Assembly (NCBI RefSeq): GCF_001486585.1
Contig: NZ_LN909046.1
Span: 310,001 to 374,000, forward strand
Direction of reading: 5' to 3'
Source of the DNA: Paenibacillus senegalimassiliensis
GTDB taxonomy: Bacteria > Bacillota > Bacilli > Paenibacillales > Paenibacillaceae
DNA length: 64,000 bases
Shown here: positions 53,011-62,079 of the stretch, piece after piece
How positions within the stretch are numbered: position 1 is the first letter of the stretch
How the letters are laid out: each line of letters opens with the position of its first letter
Translations under genes and position numbers: made by a program
The notes under the pieces: model-generated
What the model saw: the letters and a program-made list of their open reading frames with translations, nothing else
What the model was told of the DNA's origin: nothing
Database searches by the model: none

Positions 53011-53778
53011 ATGAAGATGCAGCGATACTTTGTGGAACCGGAACAATTTGACGGGCAAAATGTAATCATCAACGGCGAGGATGCCCGTCATATCGGGCGA
53101 GTCATGCGTTCCAAACCGGGAGATAAATTAATAGTAAGCGATGGCGTGTCCCGTGAGGTCCTGGTAGAAATTAAGACGATAGAATCTCATGAAGTTACGG
53201 CAGAGATTCTGGATGTCTTGCCTTCCTCAGGCGAGCCTTGGCTGCAAGTGACAGTAGCGCAAAGCTTGCCAAAGGGTGACAAGATGGAGATCGTCATCCA
53301 GAAATGCACGGAAATTGGCGCCTCGCGTTTTCTTCCGTTTCTTTCGGCACGAACGGTAGTGCAGTACGATAGCAAGAAGGAAGAGAAACGTCTCAGTCGC
53401 TGGCAGAAAATCGCCAAGGAAGCGGCAGAACAGGCGCATCGCAGTAAAATCCCTCGGGTAGAGGGGCCCGTAAAATGGAATGAGCTGCTTGCTGCATTCA
53501 AAGGGTATGATTTGGTATGCTTATGTTATGAGAAAGAGGATGGCCGCGCCTTACGGGAGGTCTTGAGGCCGCTGGTAGCGGAACTGGATACTGAACAAAC
53601 TTACAATATCGTTGTTGTAGTGGGTCCAGAGGGCGGTTTTAGCGAAGAAGAGGTTCAGGCAGCGGAGGCTGCCGGGGCCAAATCTGTTGGTTTGGGCCGG
53701 CGTATTCTACGCACGGAGACAGCAGCGATGGCTGCACTAACTTGCATCATGTATGAATCTGGAGAAATGGGGGGATAA
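53011..53778 (+). CDS. rsmE: 16S rRNA (uracil-1498-N3) methyltransferase
   Basis: Methylates U1498 of 16S rRNA. The 255-residue protein has an N-terminal PUA-like domain (MQRYFVEPEQFDGQNVIINGEDARHIGRVMRSKPGDKLIVSDG) and a SPOUT methyltransferase domain with the knot motifs VVVVGPEGGFSEEEV and SVGLGRRILRTETAAMAAL. It lies 26 bases after the protease gene and three bases before mtaB, as expected from the B. subtilis yqeU-yqeV order. Confidence 0.95.
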   Translation: MKMQRYFVEPEQFDGQNVIINGEDARHIGRVMRSKPGDKLIVSDGVSREVLVEIKTIESHEVTAEILDVLPSSGEPWLQVTVAQSLPKGDKMEIVIQKCTEIGASRFLPFLSARTVVQYDSKKEEKRLSRWQKIAKEAAEQAHRSKIPRVEGPVKWNELLAAFKGYDLVCLCYEKEDGRALREVLRPLVAELDTEQTYNIVVVVGPEGGFSEEEVQAAEAAGAKSVGLGRRILRTETAAMAALTCIMYESGEMGG

Positions 53779-53781
53779 GCG

Positions 53782-55125
53782 ATGCCAAAAGTCGCTTTTT
53801 ACACCTTGGGCTGTAAAGTGAATTTCTATGATACCGAAGCCATTTGGCAATTATTTAAAAATGAAGGTTATGAGCAGGTGGATTTTGAGCAGTCTGCTGC
53901 GGATGTCTATCTGATTAATACTTGTACTGTAACCAATACGGGGGATAAAAAGAGCCGCCAGATTATTCGACGTGCCGTGCGTCGCAACCCGGATGCCATC
54001 GTAGCGGTGACAGGCTGTTACGCACAAACCTCCCCGGCGGAAATCCTTGATATTCCCGGTGTTGACCTTGTCATCGGGACTCAGGACCGTGAGAAGATTA
54101 TTCCTTATGTTAAAGAAATTCAAGATCAGCGTAAGCCGATTAATGCTGTGCGCAATATTATGAAGACGCGCGAGTTTGAGGAACTGGATGTGCCGGATTT
54201 TGCTGACCATACCCGTGCGTTCCTCAAAATTCAGGAGGGCTGCAACAACTTTTGCACTTTCTGCATCATTCCTTGGTCACGGGGCCTATCCCGTAGCCGG
54301 GAGCCGCAGAGCGTTGTGAAGCAAGCGCGTCAGTTGGTGGCTGCTGGATATAAAGAGATCGTGCTGACGGGTATTCACACTGGCGGGTATGGGGATGACT
54401 TGGAGAATTACCGTCTAGCAGACCTGCTGTGGGAATTGGACAAGGTAGAAGGACTGGGTCGCATCCGTATCAGTTCTATTGAAGCTAGCCAAATTGACGA
54501 ACGTATGCTTGAGGTGCTGAAGGGCTCTGCCAAGATGTGCCGTCATTTTCATATTCCGCTGCAAGCTGGCAGCAATGAAGTGCTCAAACGGATGAGAAGA
54601 AAATATACCATAGAGGAATTTGAACAGAAAATAGCCATGATTCGCAAGTTCATGCCGGATGTAGCCATCACAACCGATGTTATTGTTGGCTTCCCTGGAG
54701 AGACTGACGAGTTATTCCGTGAGGGCTTTGAAGCCATTAAGCGTATCGGCTTCTCCGAGATGCACGTGTTCCCTTATTCCAAGCGGACCGGCACGCCCGC
54801 AGCCCGGATGGAGGATCAGGTGGATGAAGAGGTCAAGCATGCCCGTGTGCATGAATTGATCGATTTGTCAGAGCAAATGCAACTAGCCTATGCCGAGCAA
54901 TTTGTGGGTCAGGTACTCGACGTTATCCCCGAGAATGATGAAAAGGGGACTTCGGGCGATGGCCTTGTGACTGGTTTTAGCGATAATTACTTGCAGGTTC
55001 GATTCCCGGGAACTTCTGCATTGACCGGGAAAATATGCCGGGTCAAGCTGACCAAGGCAGATATTAATACAAGTGAAGGCGAACTTGTCCGTGTTCTGGA
55101 CAAGGCTACTGAAGCCTTGGCTTAA
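53782..55125 (+). CDS. mtaB: tRNA N6-threonylcarbamoyladenosine methylthiotransferase MtaB
   Basis: Radical SAM enzyme converting t6A37 to ms2t6A37 in tRNAs reading ANN codons. The 447-residue protein has the N-terminal UPF0004 domain with three cluster-binding cysteines (FYTLGCKVN, INTCTVT, VTGCYAQ), the radical SAM motif CX3CX2C at Cys154, Cys158 and Cys161 (EGCNNFCTFCIIP), GSNEVLKRMRRKYT, and a C-terminal TRAM domain. It is the yqeV equivalent. A terminator follows. Confidence 0.95.
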   Translation: MPKVAFYTLGCKVNFYDTEAIWQLFKNEGYEQVDFEQSAADVYLINTCTVTNTGDKKSRQIIRRAVRRNPDAIVAVTGCYAQTSPAEILDIPGVDLVIGTQDREKIIPYVKEIQDQRKPINAVRNIMKTREFEELDVPDFADHTRAFLKIQEGCNNFCTFCIIPWSRGLSRSREPQSVVKQARQLVAAGYKEIVLTGIHTGGYGDDLENYRLADLLWELDKVEGLGRIRISSIEASQIDERMLEVLKGSAKMCRHFHIPLQAGSNEVLKRMRRKYTIEEFEQKIAMIRKFMPDVAITTDVIVGFPGETDELFREGFEAIKRIGFSEMHVFPYSKRTGTPAARMEDQVDEEVKHARVHELIDLSEQMQLAYAEQFVGQVLDVIPENDEKGTSGDGLVTGFSDNYLQVRFPGTSALTGKICRVKLTKADINTSEGELVRVLDKATEALA

Positions 55126-55152
55126 TAAGGTTTGCCCGCTTCCCCGGGCATG

Positions 55153-55187
55153 ACAAGGATTTCAGCCCAAGCTGAAATCCTTGTTGT
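55153..55187 (+). terminator. Rho-independent terminator of the prmA-mtaB unit
   Basis: ACAAGGATTTCAGC and GCTGAAATCCTTGT with a CCAA loop, followed by TGTT. The stem is long but the U-tract is short. Confidence 0.8.
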
Positions 55188-55252
55188 TACATATATGTTG
55201 ATGCTTTTTACGCCCAGCCAGCGTTCTTACTACTGAAGGAGGTACAGCCAGA

Positions 55253-55690
55253 ATGTCATTCAAAGAAATCTCTGCGGGGGGCGTTGTCTATCGCATCGAG
55301 AATAACCGGATGCAAGTTCAGCTCATTACCGACCGATATGGGAAAATTTCGTTCCCGAAAGGAAAGCAGGAAGCGGGAGAAACCGTAGAGCAGACAGCGC
55401 TTCGCGAAATATTGGAGGAGACCGGTATCGTAGGCAAAATCGATGAACTGATCGATATCATCCCTTATACTTATCACCATCCTCAGCTTGGCAGTGTAGA
55501 TAAGGAAGTGCATTATTACCTCGTGAAGTGGCAAAGCGGTGCCTTGTGCCCTCAACTAGAAGAGATTCGTAGTGTGTCCTGGTACGAGCCGCAGGAGGCG
55601 TGGCGCCAGCAATGTAAGGCAGGGTACGACAACAATGACTTTATTTTGGAGAAGGCGTTAAGGCTACTGGGCATCGAACCTCAGGTCTGA
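55253..55690 (+). CDS. Nudix hydrolase
   Basis: Pyrophosphohydrolase of 145 residues. The Nudix box spans residues 37-59: GKQEAGETVEQTALREILEETGI, matching GX5EX7REUXEEXGU. The N-terminal KEISAGGVVYRIENNRMQVQLITDRYGKISFPKG is typical of the diadenosine/ADP-ribose branch, but the substrate cannot be set. GAAGGAGG lies before the ATG. Its stop overlaps the end of the convergent transporter gene by 10 bases. In B. subtilis this place has no Nudix gene, so it is a lineage addition. Confidence 0.9.
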   Translation: MSFKEISAGGVVYRIENNRMQVQLITDRYGKISFPKGKQEAGETVEQTALREILEETGIVGKIDELIDIIPYTYHHPQLGSVDKEVHYYLVKWQSGALCPQLEEIRSVSWYEPQEAWRQQCKAGYDNNDFILEKALRLLGIEPQV

Positions 55691-56697
55691 TGGGCGTTAC
55701 CGGGGCCAAACTTGGGGGAGCCTTGACGAGGGGAATCTAGTCTGGACCAAATGGGCAGATAGCAAATGGGTAAGGCAAGCAGGGAGCAGACGACATTGAA
55801 GATGGTCTGCGTGTGAGCAATTTGTGCTGCAAGATCACTGGTCAGCCAGCTAGCCGCCGTTTCCAATAGAGGTATCAGTGGAAGGAACAAGATGGCTCCA
55901 AGCACATTCAAGATGACGTGTGACCAGGCAACAAACCGGCCGGACCGGGTTCCTCCGATCGCCGCAATCAAGGCGGTGAGGCAGGTGCCTACATTGGAGC
56001 CGATCACGATGGCGATGCCGAACTCGATCGGCAACACGCCGCCGGCTGCAAGTCCCATGGTCATGGCGACAACGGCTGCGCTGCTGTGGATGATGGCTGT
56101 AAGTATGGCCCCTGCCAGCGCACCCCAGAGTACATTGCCAGTGGCATGCGTTAGCAGCCAGGAAATGATACCTCGTTCCTCCAGCGCGGGACCAATGGAT
56201 TGCATCATGCGGATTGCAACCATAACCAGGCTGAAGCCAGCGCCGGCCAAAGCCCCATATTGTAAAGGCAGCAGAAATGGAAGCTTGCGCTTGAGGTAGG
56301 AGGGCAACATGTCCTCGGCAAGCACGGCTGCCGCCCACAATATTAGCGATATAATCAGCATGGGAGCACCGTGGCGTGTCAGGTTCAAGGCGATGAGCTC
56401 TGTTGTCAGACAGGTGCCGATGTTGCCCCCAAGAATAATCCCTAGTGTACGAGCATAGGAGAGGAGCCCGGCGTTGACAAGTCCAATGGTCATCACCGTG
56501 ACGGCGGTGCTGCTCTGAAGCAGGGCCGTAATCAACGTACCGGAGACAAGTCCGGTCCAGGGAGTGCGAGTCGTCCGGTGCAGGAAGGCGATCAGCTTGG
56601 GACCAGCCCAGGCATGCAGAGCAGATTCCATGATTTTCATGCCAAGCAGGAATAGGACCAGACCCCATGTCACGGGCAACCAGATTTCCTGAAACAT
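55681..56697 (-). CDS. Na/Pi cotransporter family protein (YqeW-like)
   Basis: Membrane protein of 338 residues with the duplicated Na/Pi cotransporter repeat: first GTLITALLQSSTAVTVMTIGLVNAGLLS with GGNIGTCLTTELIAL, then GAILTAIIHSSAAVVAMTMGLAAGGVLP with GSNVGTCLTALIAAI; the QSS and HSS motifs are at equivalent positions. It would couple sodium to phosphate (or another anion) transport. The start at 56697 follows AAAGGGGG at about 10 bases; the frame continues upstream to 56757 without a site. It is the equivalent of yqeW, which follows yqeV in B. subtilis. A repeat element lies 100 bases upstream. Confidence 0.9.
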   Translation of the reverse strand: MFQEIWLPVTWGLVLFLLGMKIMESALHAWAGPKLIAFLHRTTRTPWTGLVSGTLITALLQSSTAVTVMTIGLVNAGLLSYARTLGIILGGNIGTCLTTELIALNLTRHGAPMLIISLILWAAAVLAEDMLPSYLKRKLPFLLPLQYGALAGAGFSLVMVAIRMMQSIGPALEERGIISWLLTHATGNVLWGALAGAILTAIIHSSAAVVAMTMGLAAGGVLPIEFGIAIVIGSNVGTCLTALIAAIGGTRSGRFVAWSHVILNVLGAILFLPLIPLLETAASWLTSDLAAQIAHTQTIFNVVCSLLALPICYLPIWSRLDSPRQGSPKFGPGNAHQT

Positions 56698-56800
56698 GGC
56701 AGCGCGGCCCCCTTTCCTTGAAAATGTGTACAAGTTACATATATGATGCCGGGACAACGATCATACCTGAGTCGTCCCGCATGAAGAAATAGCTATAATA

Positions 56801-56980
56801 GTGCGAGTTCAAAAAGTCGGGTTAGCAGGACCAAGAAGGTTGGATGAAGTCAGGGACTGAGTAGCGGAGCGTAGACAGATCTACGTGAGCAACGGAAGGC
56901 CCGGCTGAATTCAAGATTCGACGCCCGAATTTACTCCTCGAATTGCTTCGTTCTGGGAAGACGATTTTTTGAACAACCTC
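56801..56980 (-). repeat. 180-bp miniature inverted-repeat element, copy D
   Basis: Reverse-oriented equivalent of copy A and exactly the same length. On the plus strand it starts GTGCGAGTTCAAAAAGTCGGG and ends ACGATTTTTTGAACAACCTC. TAATA flanks it on both sides (56796-56800 and 56981-56985), the same target as copy A read on the other strand. It fills most of the 328-base gap between the transporter and methyltransferase genes; nothing else is recognisable there. Confidence 0.9.
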
Positions 56981-57025
56981 TAATAGTTATCCGAATTTAC
57001 AATCTTGTTTAGGAGTGAGTGATGA

Positions 57026-58399
57026 ATGGCAACGGTCGTATTGCAGCGCAGCCGGAAGAAACGATTGGAGAAGGGACATCCCTGGGTATTCAAAAATGAG
57101 ATTGAGACGGTAGAGGGGGAGCCTGTACCTGGTGGACTTGTCGAGATTATGGATCATCGGCGGCGTTATCTGGCAACGGGATACTATAATCCGGCCTCGC
57201 AGATTACGGTACGGGTCGTATCCTATACGCCATTAACGGAGATGGATACGTCCTTTTTTGTCCGCCGCTTTACCGAATGTCTCAAGCACCGGGAACGTTT
57301 CGTCAATGAATCTTCCTACCGGCTTGTCTATGGGGAGGCTGACTTTCTGCCCGGACTGATTGTAGACAAATTTGGTGATGTACTGGTGGTGCAATTGCTG
57401 ACCTTGGGCATGGACCGTTGCCGTGAGCAAATTGTCACCGCGCTTACCGAGGTGCTGCGGCCGGTGGGGATTTATGAGCGCAGTGATGTCTCTGTAAGGC
57501 AAATGGAAGGGCTGGAACAGGTGAAGGGTGCCATTTATGGTGAACCTCCCCGCTATGTAACTGTAACGGAGAACGGATTGCAGATCGAGGTGGATATAGA
57601 GCAAGGGCAGAAGACGGGGTATTTCTTCGATCAAAGAGAGAATCGGGCCTCCATACGGCCGCTTATGACCGGTTGGGGGGCCAGAAGTGGCATTACACTG
57701 CAAGAGATCGCTAACGAGCAGGGCGAGGTAAGGCATGTACCTGTGAACCGTAAGGGCAAAGAAGTAGGCTTCCCATATTGGGACGGCGCCACGGTGCTGG
57801 AATGCTTCTCGCATACAGGAAGCTTTACACTGCACGCCTGTGAGTATGGGGCCAAGAAGGTCACTTGCCTGGATATTTCCGAACATGCCATTGAAAGTGC
57901 CAAGCGCAATGTGGAGTTGAATGATTTTACCGATCGCGTGGAGTTCGTTGTGGCGGATGCCTTTGAGTATTTACGGAGTCAAGTCAAGGGCGTGGAAGAA
58001 CGCCAGCTTAGAGCAGCAGGTACATCCAAGGTAGATACCTCCGTACCATTGACGGCTGGAGGAGGGCAGACCTGGGATGTTGTCATTCTTGATCCTCCAG
58101 CCTTCGCGAAGACGAAGACGGCAGTCAAAGGAGCGGTTCGCGGCTACAAGGATATTAATCTTCATGGGATGAAGCTGGTAAATGAGGGAGGCTATCTGGT
58201 CACGGCCAGTTGCTCCTATCACATGCGTCCCGACTTGTTCCTGGAGACCATTCTGGATGCGGCCGAGGATGCCGGCAAAGTGCTTCGACTTGTGGAATGG
58301 CGGGCCGCCGGAAAAGACCATCCGCAAATTCTGGGGGTAGACGAAGGACATTATTTGAAGTTTGCTATCTTCGAAGTTCGCAGTAAGAACGCTTATTGA
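57026..58399 (+). CDS. Class I SAM-dependent rRNA methyltransferase (RlmI/YccW-like)
   Basis: Putative 23S rRNA cytosine-C5 methyltransferase, 457 residues. It has an N-terminal PUA domain (VVLQRSRKKRLEKGHPWVFKNEIETVEGEPVPGGLVEI), the middle EEHD domain (YRLVYGEADFLPGLIVDKFGD; GQKTGYFFDQRENRASI) and a Rossmann SAM domain (VLECFSHTGSFTLHACEYGAKKVTCLDIS; VVILDPPAFAKTK; VTASCSYHM with the catalytic cysteine). An insert of about 40 residues after RENRASIRPLM (containing ANEQGEVRHVPVNRKGKEVGFPYWDG) and a second of about 20 residues before WDVVILDPP make it longer than the usual 396 residues. The ATG is at 57026 with AGGAGTGAGTG before it. Confidence 0.88.
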   Translation: MATVVLQRSRKKRLEKGHPWVFKNEIETVEGEPVPGGLVEIMDHRRRYLATGYYNPASQITVRVVSYTPLTEMDTSFFVRRFTECLKHRERFVNESSYRLVYGEADFLPGLIVDKFGDVLVVQLLTLGMDRCREQIVTALTEVLRPVGIYERSDVSVRQMEGLEQVKGAIYGEPPRYVTVTENGLQIEVDIEQGQKTGYFFDQRENRASIRPLMTGWGARSGITLQEIANEQGEVRHVPVNRKGKEVGFPYWDGATVLECFSHTGSFTLHACEYGAKKVTCLDISEHAIESAKRNVELNDFTDRVEFVVADAFEYLRSQVKGVEERQLRAAGTSKVDTSVPLTAGGGQTWDVVILDPPAFAKTKTAVKGAVRGYKDINLHGMKLVNEGGYLVTASCSYHMRPDLFLETILDAAEDAGKVLRLVEWRAAGKDHPQILGVDEGHYLKFAIFEVRSKNAY

Positions 58400-58413
58400 T
58401 ATATGGCTGCAAA

Positions 58414-58455
58414 GGGTCCGTCCTCGCGAGAATGAATGCGGGACGGGCTTTTTTT
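58414..58455 (+). terminator. Rho-independent terminator of the rRNA methyltransferase gene
   Basis: GTCCGTCCTCGC and GCGGGACGGGC pair with one or two mismatches, followed by TTTTTTT. Confidence 0.85.
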
Positions 58456-58548
58456 GGATGAGATCAGCCATTGTAAGGGATGCGAATGTTTGATCGCATC
58501 TGTGCTATACTGGGAACGAAAGAATTGTCCGTTGCAGGAGGTTATTCC

Positions 58549-61500
58549 ATGTCCTTACATTTCATAATTGGCCGCGCTGGCAGTGGCAAAAGCAGCTTGA
58601 TTCTGTCCCGGGTAGCGGAGGAGCTTAAAGCGGACCCGACCGGTCCACCGCTTATTATTTTGACACCGGAGCAAGGTACCTTCCAAATTGAGCAGCAAAT
58701 TGCCGGAGCCTCTGGCTTGCCTGGAACCGTGCGTACACAGGTGCTGGGTTTTCGTCGTTTGGCGTTGCGTGTTATGCAGGAGACTGGCGGTTCGGCGCTC
58801 GTGCCTATTCATGATGAAGGCAAGAAAATGCTACTGTACAAGCTGCTGCGGAGGCACCGTGATAACCTGAGGTTGTTTGGACAAGGTGGCGACCAGTTTG
58901 GCCTTATTGAACGAATCGCTGGTTTATATACGGAGATGAAGAAATACAACGTGGATTTTGCCGATTTATCCGGGTTTGAGACTGTTCTTGAAAGCCGGGT
59001 GGACGAATCACCGTTACTTATAGATAAAATGCATGACCTGGCCCTCCTGTTCGCCGAATTCGATATGGAATTGTCCAAGCTGTACATCGACAATGAGGAT
59101 CATGTCGTTAAGTTGGCTCAGGGAGCGCCGGAATCGGCCTATTTACGCGGAGCTAAAATCTGGATTGATGGTTTCCATACCTTTACACCTCAGGAATACA
59201 CGGCCATCGTTGCCCTGCTGAAGGCTTCGGCTTCGGTAACGGTATCGCTGACTTTGGATCGTCCCTATGATGATGGCAACTTACCTCAGGAGTTGAATTT
59301 GTTCCATACTCCTGCGGCGGCTTATGTGAAGCTACGCCAGTTGGCGCAGGAAGCAGGAATTGATGTTGCTGCAGCGGAATTGCTGGATCAGCGTCCATAC
59401 CCCCGGTTTCAGCGCAGCGAGACGCTGGAGTTCCTGGAATCCGCCTATGAGCGGCGAACCCCGTGGGGTCATGCGGAGCCGCCAAAGGACTTGAGCCGCG
59501 CATTATCCATTCACCGGGCCGACGGCCGCCGTGCTGAAGTGGAAGGGGCGGTACGGGAAATGGTTCGTCTGGCGCGGGAAGAAGGGGTACGCTGGCGGGA
59601 GATGGGTCTGCTGGTGCGCCGCCTTGAGGATTATGATCAACTGATTGCGCCGATGATGGAAGAATACGAAGTTCCCTTTTTTCTCGACCAAAAAACGAGC
59701 ATGCTGCATCACCCGCTTATTGAATTTATTCGCTCGGCTTTGGATGTTGTGCTGGGCTTCTGGAAATATGATGACGTATTCCGTTGCATCAAGAGTGAAT
59801 TTCTACTGCCCCTGGATGGCAGCCTTACTCGTGAGGATATGGACGTCCTGGAGAATTATGTGCTTGCCAGTGGTATTCAAGGCTATCGCTGGTTCGATGG
59901 ACGGCCCTGGAAGGGGGCTCCAAGCCTGTCACTGGAGCAGGGAGAGGCGGCGGCTTCCGGCAAGGCACAGGAGCAGCTGGATTTGCTGGAACGCTGCCGA
60001 TCTACGGTGGTCGCCCCGCTATACGAGTTTGAGAAGCGGTTGAAGCAGGCTGCTACAGCCACCGAGATGTGTGCGGCGGTATATCAGCTCCTGGTAGATG
60101 CGGAAGCGGCTCAGCATCTTGACCTTCTGGCGCATCGGTTGCTCCAAAGCGGACAACCACGTCAGGCGATGGAACACCGCCAGTTGTGGGGATCGGTACT
60201 TGACTTGCTCGATCAGATCGCAGAAATGATGGGGGACGAGCGTCTGGAGCCGGAGCTATTCGCCGGAGTGCTGGAGACAGGCATGAAGGGACTCAAGCTG
60301 GCACTTGTACCGCCTTCGCTGGACCAGGTGCTGGTCGGTAGCACGGACCGCACGCGGTCAGGAAGCATCAAGCATTTATTCCTTCTGGGCATTAATGAAG
60401 GGGTGATGCCAGCCGGGCTTCAGGAGGAAGGTCTGCTCAGCGAGCAGGAGAAGCAGCGGCTGTCCGAAGTTGGCCTGGAGCTGGCTCCGGGACTGACACG
60501 GGATCTGCTGGATGAGCGCTTCCTGATCTACGGAGCGCTGACGGGAGCTAGTGACTCTCTTTGGCTGAGCTACGCGATATCTGATGGAGAAGGTGGAGCC
60601 TTGCTGCCGTCGGAAGTGATTCGGCAGGTAAAGCGGATTTTCCCACTTTCTGCTGTAAAGGAGCAGATGATAGGCTCTTCTCCCTTTGGGGGAACAGATA
60701 AGGAGGAGCTTGCCTTTGTTGCCAAGCCTGGGCCTGCCCTGGCTACCTTGATCAGGCAACTACGCCGCTGGAGATCAGGCGAATCGATATCGCCGCTATG
60801 GTGGCATGTGCTGGAGTGGTACAAGGATAAGCCCGAGTGGGAGAGCCGGGCGGTACGACTGGTAGGTTCGCTGAATTACCGCAACCGGGTGCGTGGGCTT
60901 ACCCCGGCTACGAGTCGCAAGCTATATGGCAAACGGCTACGTACCAGTGTATCGCGCATGGAGCAATTTTCGGCCTGCCCGTTCGCGCATTTTGCTTCCC
61001 ATGGCTTGAAGCTGAAGGAAAGACAGCTATACCGGCTGAAGGCGCCGGATATCGGTCAACTGTTCCATGCTGCACTTAGCCAGATGGCCATTAACTTTCG
61101 GGAGCAGAACCTCAGTTGGGGAAGTCTGACTCCGGAGGAAGTGCTGCGTGAAGCCGATGCGGCGGTGGATGATTTGGCTCCAAAGCTGCAAGGGGAAATA
61201 TTGCTGAGCTCCAAGCGTTATGGCTACATCTCTCGCAAGCTGAAAAATATCGTGGGCCGGGCCTCGTTGATTCTCGGTGAGCAGGCGCGTCGCGGTAGCT
61301 TTGAACCCATTGGCCTCGAATTGGATTTTGGGCCGGGCCGTCCGCTGCCGCCACTGATCTTTGAGCTGCCTAACGGTTGCGTAATGGAGATTGTAGGCCG
61401 GATTGACCGAGTGGATGTGGCCGAGGGCGAAGATGGCTTGCTCCTGCGGGTTATTGACTATAAATCAAGCCAGACTGATCTCAAGTTGCATGAGGTCTAT

Positions 61501-62079
61501 TACGGTCTGTCCTTGCAAATGCTGACGTACCTGGACGTGCTTGTTTCCTCGGCAGAGGAATGGCTGGGCGAAAGTGCCTTGCCGGCGGGAACATTGTATT
61601 TTCACGTGCACAATCCGCTACTGCAAAGCAGCAACGGGATGAGCTCTGAACAAGCCCGGCAGGAGCTGCTGAAGCGCTTCAAAATGAAGGGGCTGCTTCT
61701 TGCGGACCGTGAGGTCATTGCCAAGATGGACAGCAGCCTGGAGAAGGGCCATTCAGAAATTTTACCCGTGGCTATTAAGGCCGATGGCGGCTTTTATAGC
61801 AGCGCATCGGTAGCCACGCCTGAGCAGTGGAAGACATTGCTTACTACGGTGCGCCATACGATTGCTGATATCGGTACGCGTATCACAGATGGCGATGTAC
61901 AAATAGCTCCTTATCGCTTGGGGCTGGAGACAGCTTGCGCCTTCTGTCCCTACAAGCCGGTATGCCGCTTTGAAGAATCGCTTGAGGGCAGCTCGTACCA
62001 CGTGTTGAACAAACCCGGCAAACAGGAAATATGGCAACTTCTTGGTGAAGATGACGGAAAGGAGACCAATCCATCATGA
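58549..62079 (+). CDS. addB: AddB, ATP-dependent helicase/deoxyribonuclease subunit B
   Basis: Partner of AddA in the RecBCD-equivalent complex that resects double-strand breaks and recognises Chi. The 1176-residue protein begins with a Walker A (FIIGRAGSGKSSLI, residues 6-18), as in AddB, and its C-terminal nuclease domain has the RecB-type motif VIDYKSSQTDLKL. Four cysteines for the iron-sulfur cluster are seen: one near residue 809 (FSACPFAHF) and three near 1130-1139 (CAFCPYKPVC). The start at 58549 follows GCAGGAGG; an in-frame ATG at 58480 is upstream of that site. It overlaps addA in an ATGA arrangement. Confidence 0.96.
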   Translation: MSLHFIIGRAGSGKSSLILSRVAEELKADPTGPPLIILTPEQGTFQIEQQIAGASGLPGTVRTQVLGFRRLALRVMQETGGSALVPIHDEGKKMLLYKLLRRHRDNLRLFGQGGDQFGLIERIAGLYTEMKKYNVDFADLSGFETVLESRVDESPLLIDKMHDLALLFAEFDMELSKLYIDNEDHVVKLAQGAPESAYLRGAKIWIDGFHTFTPQEYTAIVALLKASASVTVSLTLDRPYDDGNLPQELNLFHTPAAAYVKLRQLAQEAGIDVAAAELLDQRPYPRFQRSETLEFLESAYERRTPWGHAEPPKDLSRALSIHRADGRRAEVEGAVREMVRLAREEGVRWREMGLLVRRLEDYDQLIAPMMEEYEVPFFLDQKTSMLHHPLIEFIRSALDVVLGFWKYDDVFRCIKSEFLLPLDGSLTREDMDVLENYVLASGIQGYRWFDGRPWKGAPSLSLEQGEAAASGKAQEQLDLLERCRSTVVAPLYEFEKRLKQAATATEMCAAVYQLLVDAEAAQHLDLLAHRLLQSGQPRQAMEHRQLWGSVLDLLDQIAEMMGDERLEPELFAGVLETGMKGLKLALVPPSLDQVLVGSTDRTRSGSIKHLFLLGINEGVMPAGLQEEGLLSEQEKQRLSEVGLELAPGLTRDLLDERFLIYGALTGASDSLWLSYAISDGEGGALLPSEVIRQVKRIFPLSAVKEQMIGSSPFGGTDKEELAFVAKPGPALATLIRQLRRWRSGESISPLWWHVLEWYKDKPEWESRAVRLVGSLNYRNRVRGLTPATSRKLYGKRLRTSVSRMEQFSACPFAHFASHGLKLKERQLYRLKAPDIGQLFHAALSQMAINFREQNLSWGSLTPEEVLREADAAVDDLAPKLQGEILLSSKRYGYISRKLKNIVGRASLILGEQARRGSFEPIGLELDFGPGRPLPPLIFELPNGCVMEIVGRIDRVDVAEGEDGLLLRVIDYKSSQTDLKLHEVYYGLSLQMLTYLDVLVSSAEEWLGESALPAGTLYFHVHNPLLQSSNGMSSEQARQELLKRFKMKGLLLADREVIAKMDSSLEKGHSEILPVAIKADGGFYSSASVATPEQWKTLLTTVRHTIADIGTRITDGDVQIAPYRLGLETACAFCPYKPVCRFEESLEGSSYHVLNKPGKQEIWQLLGEDDGKETNPS

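Noticed and set aside
55850..56668. A 272-codon minus-strand frame in another register of the Na/Pi transporter
   Set aside because: Same strand but shifted frame; the transporter frame has the conserved QSS repeats, this one has none.
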